A DNA stretch of 64,000 bases, from positions 2,229,475 to 2,293,474 of the forward strand of contig OZ022589.1 of NCBI GenBank assembly GCA_963669155.1. Direction: 5' to 3'. This DNA comes from Arbacia lixula. Its lineage: Eukaryota; Echinodermata; Echinoidea; Arbacioida; Arbaciidae. Position numbers and translations under genes: made by a program. The notes under the pieces were generated by a model. The model was not told the DNA's origin, did no database searches, and saw only the letters and a list, made by a program, of their open reading frames with translations. Every line of letters begins with the position of its first letter. Positions within the stretch are counted from its first letter, which is position 1. Positions 26,801-37,500 of this stretch are shown here, one piece after another.

Positions 26801-28469
26801 TTATTGAATCATACGCCACACAACATATGGGAGAGCACCTTGCACATGATGTCACAAAATTGAAATTTTAAAAGATTGTAAATTTCTTTCTTATTCTTTG
26901 ATGGATTTTCCTGAAACCTTCATTTCATTTCTCCTTCATCTGCATTTGTATTTCAGCTTTTAAAAAAACAAAAACTGAACTTCCAAGTGGACTATCCCTT
27001 AAATCTGGTCACACAGACTGCAGCATAGCCGTCTTTTTCTGGCATTCTCAACTGAAAGGAAGGATCTACATGTACTTCAGGTCCCAGTAGGTGCTCTGAC
27101 ATGCTTCGCAATGCAACTCAGTATAGGGAAGAAATATATGATGCTAGTATTCATGTAGGTGTACTTGTGGAGACATAACTGTGTGTCCCATATTTCTACA
27201 AAATAACAATATGAAAAATAGAAATCTGATAATGTAATGAAACATTTCCATAAATCCATTACATATTTCCATGATTCATATTTTGGCAATTAATATTTCA
27301 TATTTGTTCATGTTGTAACAGAACTATATGAATTTTGGAAATATGAATATTATGAAATATGATATCAGATATGACAATATAAATATGGATCATACATTTA
27401 TGTCTGTATAAGTACACCTACAAAACTGACACTTCATAAAAATGCCAAAATGAGTTATTCAGAAATCCTCTTGATTGAAACATTTTTGACCAGCAGTATA
27501 GGTAGTCATTTTTTATTATTTATAAATACATCATATATGCATTGTGAGACTAGGGCTGTCTTTTACTTAAAGTTATGTGTAAACCAAAAAAAAAATTTTG
27601 TTCCAATTTTTTTTTTTTTTTTTTTTAAACGCAAAATTCTCTGTCTTACTTTGCATTTAATCTGTATTCAATTGAACATATTACACACAGCTGCAAGAAT
27701 CAACCGCAAATCTGGTAGATTAAATGCAACTTTGCAATTAGTATCTGGCCTTTGATCGATTGGAATAATCAATATTTGGTGTTTGACAGGCATGTGTATT
27801 TCTCCATAAAATCCTCCGTAACAATGATACTGGAACACTAACAAGACACATATCTACTGAACATTTCTCTTACAAATTACATTTTAGTATGCATTGTCAT
27901 ACTTTTATAACCTTTACTGTCCTTGTGTACTATAGAGGCAATTTAAGAGTAATGAGAGTTGACCTTGGATCAACAAACATCTAGCTTATATGTAAATGGT
28001 GCATTACAGGCAATGTTCAAGTGTGCTGGTGTCTCATATACATATACAATGTCATTGCACCAGGGTAGACCCCAATGCAGAAAATACATGGCAAAGACAC
28101 CACGTGTCAGGTCCAGAAGTGATCGTGAGCCACTACACCACCTAATAAAACAGTATTAATCTTATTATTCTGATTGTTTTTGCTTTCTTTGAGCCACATG
28201 TTCCTTAGTTGTGCACTACGTGTCCAGCTCATATATCGAACAAAGAGCGACATTCTGCCCTTTATAGCTGCACATACTGTACAAGATTTGCCAGGACCTC
28301 CCTGCACTGTACACAATCTACTTTACACCTGTACCACGTACTACATAGGTCTACCGGGATACCTCCTTCTTGCACATGCACACAGTATTCGTATCCAGAT
28401 CTCTAAGGAAGCGGTATGTTTGATTTGACTCTCCGTGCATAGAGGCTTGATTACACATGTATGGCGATT

Positions 28470-28504
<35 letters not shown>

Positions 28505-31500
28505 GGAGGGGGGCAGTGGTTGGCCGATCCGTAGCTAGTCTTGCTTCCAGCCCTCCTCTGCCTCGCTGGCTCACATTTCAGTTTGTTTCATTGGGTAGAA
28601 GTATTGCAAGGGGGCCCAGGGATCGAGACTTACATGTAGCCCCACAATTTATAATGTCACAGTCCTCAGTTCAGGTGCAGAAATACATGTATGATCTACA
28701 TGTAATTAGATTGTCTAATAAATAAACCAGGGTACTAATCAATTGTACTAATCAAAGCCAGGGTACTAATCAATTGTTTTTAGATTGAACAACACTATTG
28801 GTCTGCTGGATGTGAGACTACATGTGTCCCTGTAATTCAGAACACTGAGTGTGAATGATAAGCAATCTTCAGGAGTGTGAAATTAGGTCTGGTCAGACTA
28901 TCGAAATATTCCATATCCAGGTTGTGGTAAGCCAGGAATTTCAATCCTTGAAATTAGGTCTGGTCAGACTAGAGAAATATATACCGTATACAGGTTGCGG
29001 TATTTATTCATTTATTTATTTCATTTATAAAAGCCAGGAATTTTAATCCTGGAGTTGCGCAGTTACGCTATAGCATCAGTGAAGAATGACACAGCCAGCG
29101 TCTCAAGGCTATTAAGCCTCGCCCCCCCCCCCTGCAGTGCACAGTTGCCTCCCCTTGCCTCCCCCTACCACCCCCACACCCCCCCCCCCCCCCCTTCATA
29201 AATACAGTGTAGGGAAAAATCAAAAAGGGCCCTGTAAAACAAGAAAAGCTTATGGTCTATTCCACGGTTAATCACGTTACATTTGGAGACACCTTGACTC
29301 ATACTTGGAGCTGTAACTCCATTATTATTGATAGGAACTAAACATCTCTTTATCACAACAAAGTACACAGTCTGACTATCCTTTGTACAAAAACAAAACT
29401 TGGGAAACTTTGTTATGCTCCTAACAAATCTTTGAAATGTGTTGGTCACTCATGTTACATGACTTGTAACATACGTACTCTAAAATAGACCACATGTTCA
29501 ACATGTACACCCATCATGCATGAAGAACAAAAGTCAGGGTTATGATGTGACAAAATACTGTACATATCGGTAATTAATATTCCCAAGTTGGAGTGGGAAT
29601 TTTTGCTAGGACACGAAGCCGTTATTGTGATGTATCTACAACTTCATCCCTAACTGTGTAGAAACAAATTACTGTATAAGTGGTTTCTTTCGCGGGGTTT
29701 TTATTTTCACGAATTTCGCGAAACCGGATGCGTCCGCGAATTTAACATCACGCGAAAAGGTTTTGAGCATTACCACAAATTTATGAGTTGTTGCTATTCG
29801 GATAAACCTTGCACAAGCTTTAGGGTTACCATTAGAAATGTATGTTTGAAAGATATACATTGAGTTTGCAGCTTTTCAATTGAAAGCAGTTGTGCTAAAA
29901 ATAAACACAATCATGATACAAAATAAGCCCAAACATACTTGGGAATTCATGAGAAAAAGGAACGATTATCAGCTCGGAATCCCTCAGAAGAAGTATGTAC
30001 CATGTCTGCAAGTTCCTTGTACAAGTCTTTCCACATAGCTGCCAATTATGATGCAACATTTCCAGGAAAATCATGTCCTGGAATGGTAAACAGTCTCATC
30101 CTGAGTTTTTGCCGACTCACTCCGTAATGACTGTACATATACCTTGGTGTAACCTAGGTACTACGGTGTGACGTGCATGGACACATCCCAGTCTGTTAAC
30201 AACTACATGTCTGGTCACACAGACTATGTCCCAATCCCATCCTCACTCCTCCAGAGAAGAACCCAGAGGAGCTATGACATCATTAGGACGTAGTCTGTGT
30301 TACCAGACACAGTTGTTAAGTCCATTCACCTCACAGCCTAGTACCTAGACTAACCTTTGTGCAACAATACATGTACTAGAGAGCCTCCTGGTTGATATGG
30401 AAACTTAAAGACAGCCAGTCCCTTTTTCAGATCATCACAAAACCATCGAAACATTGGCAAAACATATAGAGAAGTGTTAGCAAGCTCTATATTCACAATT
30501 TGAAACTGATACGTAGTGTAAAATTCAAATAATGCACGTAAACAACGTCTGGTTAATAGTCTTTACCTCAGGCTCTTAGCAGTTTATGTTGAAATATCTG
30601 CTTTATTGATTAATCTGTTTATTAAATTATAAAATGCATTATGAAAAAAAATGTTCTATGGAAGGAATCATCTCCAAAGTTTGGTAGTTACTCATAAAAT
30701 TAGGATTTCACACACGCATAATAACCACATAGATACTGTAACAAAGACTAATACTTTTTTCGTAGTACGAAAAAAGTCGGTTTGAAATTTAACGGCTGAA
30801 ATTTTGTACATACATAGAAAGCTTCAACATGCTATATTCTTAGAAATGGTCTTGAATCACACTTTCTTCAATTTACGATCGTGATAGACGATTTCAAATT
30901 TTAACCTTGCAAAAGGGACGGACAATCTTTAAAGACAGAGTAACCATTTTGCAACTCAAAACAATGAATGAAATTGTGTCAATACCACTTAAAGGGCACA
31001 TACATGTACTGTACTGAGGAGGCAAAAAAGCCTTCAAAATGTAATTGTTAGCAATCTTCTTACCAATGGTCTTAAATGCATGCATTTTAGAAGCTTGCTG
31101 AAAGTTACTTGCCCTCAAATGATCCACATATGGAGTAATTAATGATTAATGATTAAATCCTCAAAATGTTCGGCCCGAACATTTCGAGGATTTGTGATTT
31201 AATCACCCATTGCTCCAAATGTAGATTATTTGAGGGCAAATAACCTTCAGCAAGCTTCTAAAATGGACAATACATGCATTGCCTCCTCAGAACAGTATAT
31301 GCCCTTTAAATTTGAACTAAATACTGCTCAAGAACATTCCTCACAATCTTTAGAACTAGAAAGTAACATTCAGAAGGAATTATATTTTATTGATCTTAAC
31401 ATTTTGAGTAGGTTGTCTTGGAGGTGTCATCCAAAATTGCTGCAATACAGAAAATGAATGTCTGGTCGCTATGAAACAGGACGTTTCAAAAATGATCAAG

Positions 31501-34500
31501 AATACTCTTTCCTTTTTCTTGATAATGTTCATGAAGCAATGACTGAGATTTTGTACATTTTATTGTCATCATTTTATTGTCATGCAACATCTGCATGTGT
31601 TGCTTCATTATCTTTGCCAGAATTTGGCACACACTTGCTGGCAAACCTGTTCCTAAAAACTTCTGTAAAGCAAACATAACATTAACATAAATGTTGATAA
31701 TTAATGACTGAACTTTTCTATAAAATACTAACCATTTTTTTTATTGTAAATCATACAGTTTATACATGTAAATGTGCCTTTCATTATGTACCTCTGTAAG
31801 TAACCGTCCATTACGCACACTGTACGAGTGGCCTACATATGACTCTACCATTTAGTACCCTGCACTTCGCTCTGTTTATTCAACTCGTATCAGGTAGAGA
31901 ATAGTGCAGACTCATACCGATCAGGGCCAGGGTAGGAAAGTGAGTTTGAGAAGGGTATTACCCATTCCCAGTCCCAGTCCCAGGGGAGGGATATGACAAC
32001 GTACGAGGACCTTGTTTTCAAAAGGGGGTAAATCCATTTTTCTTATAAATGTAGTTATCAGTATCAGCACAGTTAGGAGCATTAAAGCTTTCAGTGGAGT
32101 GCAAATTGAAGACTAATTAAACAATCAACACCAAATATTGTCACATTTTAGGTTCACTTTCACATAGGGCCTGTACATGGAATATTAAGAAACCTGTTTT
32201 TCTCTTACAGGGATAGTCCACCCTGAAGTTAAGTTGGTTTCAATAAAAGCAGAAATATAAACGAAAAATAGTGAAGGTTTGACAAAAATCCATCAAAGGA
32301 AAAGAAAGTTATGATCTTTTGAAATTCAAATTTGTTGTGTCCCATATGTTGTGTGCTGTATAATTCCAATAAAAAAATTCATAGAGGTACATGTACTGTA
32401 TGTGTGTAAAAACATGTTTCTGATGATATAACCAAGTGCAAAAGGAAAAGGATGCATATATCTTTTTGAGAAATTTGACATTTTCAACAAAAAAAGTAGA
32501 CATCATATGCAAGATCACCTCGCATGTGACATCACAAAATCAAAACTTTAATAGATCATAACTTTCTTATCCTTTGATGGATTTTCATCAAACTTTCACT
32601 AATATTTCTTTTATGTGTCTCCTTTTATGGAATCCAACTTGTATTCATGGTGGACTATCCCTCTAAGTTCTTTAAGTGGATTTAGCTCCTTTTGGAAATT
32701 ACCTCTTGGTAAGGGGAGGAAGTGGACTGGGGGAAGTGACATGAATCACAAGGTACTCGGTGTGAAGAAACCCTCCGCTTCACTTCACTTGTGGCTCACT
32801 TCAGTGACGCAAGCACTCTTCCTAATGTCAGTACAGAGTGTATTATGCAGTATCGAAACAAGTAAACAGCGATTCAGGGCAACTTAACCCCCCCCCCCCC
32901 CCCCCCCCTCTCTAAATAAAAAAAAGTATATATAAATAAATGAATAAATAAATAAATAAACAACAGAAATAAAGAGATTGCATTAATATCAAAAGAGCCC
33001 ATTGTGAAAACTCGAATATATTCATAGGGTATGAATTATGATGCATGTTCAGGGTGTTTATTTCAAGGTTTCAGGATTGCAAAATAGCCCCCCCCCCCCC
33101 CACCCCCTGGAAATATATTTGATTTTCCCTTCACACCAGCAACTGGGTGTACCAGGGGCTTGATTTTGCATCCATTTATTTTTATTCCCAATTCATCTCA
33201 TAACAACTTTATTAGATTTTTAATTTATACGACTTTAATATCCAATTTCAGCCAGCATATACTGATTCTGCAACCTGCTATTTATATTTGCAGAGATTGT
33301 GCGTAGTGAGCGGTCCAATGTCACTTTGCTAAATGGCCCCTACAGCAGATGTCAACTGAACCATGGGCATGTGGCATGTATGCATACACTGCATATCGCG
33401 ATATATTCACTGTATACTTGTAACAGTCTGGTAGAGCTCACACAGATTGCATGCATTATGTCTTTAAATCTGCTACAGTATGACATCTACATCCATTTTA
33501 ACACTTATTTTGATGGAGCATGTACAGTATAAAAGCATGGACTTGTTGGAGTTTGAATTAATGTTTAGATTCAATTTAGTACATGCAGTACATACGTTTT
33601 TATATATATCCACTGAAATTGTACTAGTCATAGTATTGATTGTAGCGTTAATAACATGTAGAAAATACATGGACATGCAAACCCATTGCTGTGTTGAGCT
33701 GAAATCAGTCCCATCTTTGATAGTGCCAGAGCGATATAGTTTTTATATCAGCAGAGAGATGGACTTAGTACAGGTAGTCAGTATAGCAAGTCCAGTGAGG
33801 TCATGATAACTCCAAGTTTTGGCCAAGTTAAGCAGTAAGGCTGATGAAAAAGACGCCAGTGAAAAATATACATGAGGCTCACAGCAATGTTCATGGTTCG
33901 CTGTTCAATGTTCATAGTTCATGGCATTTGTTTCAAGACATCTGACTTCACAAATAGCTCCTGGAAATTATTTAATTTTACCCCTGGAAGATCAATTAAA
34001 TACTACAATAACTATCAATATTAATAGTTCACATGTTTAATGTATCATAATCACAATTAAACATGTATTTTAAACCTGTCAGTAACATAGGTACATGTAC
34101 ATACACTACACCTCAAAGGAATTGGCAGAGGGAAAGGGAAAGGGAAGAAAGGGAAGGGGCCTCAGTTTTGAACCGCAGTACATTTTGTCCAGTTCAGCAT
34201 GAAATATGATGCTTTTTAGGCTAAAGCATCGTGTTTCATGCTGAACTGGACAAAATATACCATGGGTTAAAACTGCGGCTCCTTCCCTTTCTTCTATTTC
34301 CCTTTCCCTATGCCAATTCCTTTGAGCTGCGGTATAGAATGTGTAATAAAGTCAATTAGCTTCTCTTGGCTTGGTAGGGAGAGGGTTAAACCTGCAATGA
34401 TTGCACCTAGTCTGCAACCAGACTCAATAGTAATGCTATCTTGAAATAGGTGTTGGGCACTATCGGCAGCATCAGGTTGATTAAACCCATGTTAGTCAGT

Positions 34501-37500
34501 CAAAGAATTAGAAGCATCTGAACTAATGAGTTTGAAACTACAAAGACTAGCAGTATGCCTCTCTCTATTGATATTACAGGTCAAGTGGCTTGTATCATCC
34601 ACATGTTTTGAGAAAGTGAAATTGAGTCTACATGTCTTAAGACTACCAGAAGTTGCTGGCAGGCCTTAACCAATACATGTATAATGTAGTATATCAAATG
34701 GTATTAGTCTCCCTATTTCAGTCTCAGTGACTGACTGAGCATGGTTGTGCCTGTAAGCTGCACTGCCCCAGTGTATATATGCACTTTTGCACAATGACAA
34801 GGAAATGAATGATAAGATGGAGAGTGCACTCCAGGGCTCAACCTTATCAAACTTTTTAATGTACATGACATGTACATACATGTTATGTACACATGTATCA
34901 TCGGAGGTACGTAAGGTATTATTGTGGTATAAATGTATTGAGTAAATGAAGCACACTGTATGAAGCCCTACAATTTATACATTACTGGAAAAGTGAAAAG
35001 TTTATCATAGAATGTGCTGTTTGATTCTAAAATACACTTTTGGTGATGTTTTTATTTATTCCTACAAATTGGAGATTTTACTTGAAATTTCAAAAATGCT
35101 TCTCCTTCACAATGCAAGATCTGATTTACATAATTTTCTTTCTTTATGAAAAATATTAGAAATCATTGTCATTAAAAATGATATTGAGGCTTTTATTTAA
35201 AAAAATCATGAGAAAACTATTGAATCATATTCATTGTGAAAGTCAGATAGACCATACATTTGTTACTGATTATTCATATTTATCCCTGAATTTCTTGGTA
35301 GTACTAAATTTGATTATTTTTTGTGCAAAAAACTTCATTTTTAGTAATAATTTTTTAAGTAAAAGCAAGGGTGCAATTTTAAAACTGGCCTGACTCACAT
35401 TAAGACAAAATCTGAAGGGAAAATCTCAAAACATTATATTAGGAATTATCTCGAAGGTTGCCATAGTATAAAGTGCATAATCCAAGCAGAAGCTGGTCTA
35501 TATTTATAACAATTCATCATAATGATGAATGTACATGCAGGTAAGACGGCCGCGGCTGCAGGGATGTCAATTTCAGGATCAGAGCTCAGCTAGCATTTGT
35601 TAGCTGCAAAACCAAGTACTGCGCGCGGGGGAAGCGTACGAACGGGAGTACATGTAGTATGTTGTAATGGCCAAGCTGCGCGGCACGCGCCCAATGTTTA
35701 TAGCTAGATGCAAGAAAAAGATCGACATATGTCACGACAGAATGACTAATTATTTGTTAAGTAATGAAAATGTTCGAAAGACAAATATGTGTGTATCACT
35801 TTAAGGAAATACTTAATTAATATAAATCATACAATAGGTACAAATCAACATTTGCACAGGGGATTCTCTTGAATGATGACGAATTTTGTGTACAATGTGT
35901 ACGGCGAGTGTGCCCGAGTGTGTGATCCGTTCATTTAATGACGTTGTAGCGGTTTCTACTATGTATCATATTGTCTGGCATTCTGGCTGTTGTAAATTAT
36001 GCTGTCTGGTGACCCCAGTATTTTGTCAACATCCACGCGAACTTTCTTTGTGCGCCGACACACGGCAGGTGCGCACTACATTCTTCGCCTTTGTGATCAT
36101 GCCGAGGTACGCGTATTTCACATTCCAACAGTAGTCGGATTTCTCATAAACACACCCCTTGTTTTGCTGTCACGGAAACAAGCTACCAATTAGTGGCGAG
36201 CTGTACACCTTCACCAGCCAATTACCACTCTCAAAGCTCCTGTCCGTGACACGTTTTCTCCGATCACGCTGTTTCATTTTCCACGCTTCCTCACTTCACG
36301 ATTAGCTTTCATCCTGAGAACCCGTTCTAATCGTTGGAGTCACTCACGTCCGTATATCACGTCCGTACATTACATCACCTTCCACGTCTTTTCCTGCGAT
36401 ACCTCGCGCCGTGGACTGTCTTTTCTTACGGATTATTACATTTTCATACGGAATATAACACTTCCTCGGATTTTTTACCTCGCGACATTCGCTCCTTTTT
36501 GCATCGCGACTCGCCCTTTTTTCATGCTCTACACTCCAACCTGGGGATTTACTACGTAGCTGCATTCAACGCGATTCGCGTCCTTACACCGCTGCATCGG
36601 TCCTGCTAGCGTGCTGTCGGTGGTGTGCAGACTCTATCAGGGACCTCGCAGTTCTTCGACCCAGCGCTCCTGCGGTGGATTCTACCCTCGCTTGTGCTAG
36701 CCGCGGCACCCGGAGGCTACTCCACGCTGTCGCTGGATCATTTGTACATATTTATATGGGACACTGTCGTCTTCGGACACCCAAAGTGCATTCGGAGTTA
36801 GTCCATATCATTTCATATTCATTCGGGAAGTGCAAATACCCATTACAAGGACACTGATCACCTCTACTGGTGCCCTGCTGTTTTCTACAGTCCATATACT
36901 ACTGTACTGTCATACGGCCGGCTACCATTCCTGCTAGTGGTACCTTACTCCAGCCCTGTCGTCCTGTTTGCCATTCGGTGAGTTGTTAGATATTACATTA
37001 TAGGCCCGTACCATAATATCTACAACGTCTACACAAACTTACAACGGGGGTCTGCCACTCACAGTTTCGCGGTAGATGAGGAGATCATGCATGGGTGATT
37101 AGAATCGTTAATTTTTATATTCACATATCAGTGTGAGGCTGGAAATTAATATTTTCGTGATCTCTACATGACCAGCTTTCCATATATGTAAAAATTTACT
37201 ATATTTAGAATTTTCAATAGAATTCTACTTTAACTGGATGTAGTTTGGCTAGTGGCCCATTCTCACCGCAGGGCCCTTAATCGACGCACTAGCAAAAATG
37301 CGTATTAGAACAAAATGGTAAGCGTATCACACGTGAGACTACAGAATCACCGTCGGCACAACAGTTTCTGTCGTGCTACGCAATTACGAGTAAAAAAACG
37401 CAAGTTTCATCTAATTATCGTCTTTTGAAATTTTAAGCTACAAAAAATCACACTATTCGGCAAATGTCAAAATTATATGCCGACCAGAAAGTCCGTTTTC

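Larger units (their letters stand above)
31310..35539. other. Intron 1 stretch without recognised genes
   Basis: Apart from the family C element (32206-32665), family A copy 1 (34103-34336) and C-tracts, nothing supported. Short frames (up to 108 codons) are AT-rich and carry no motifs. Confidence 0.6.

Noticed and set aside
36344-36609. Opposed frames in the CpG-rich block as an alternative kinase first exon
   Set aside because: Neither encodes the expected YEI..VLG segment; that segment is found with correct splice phase at 38285-38381.
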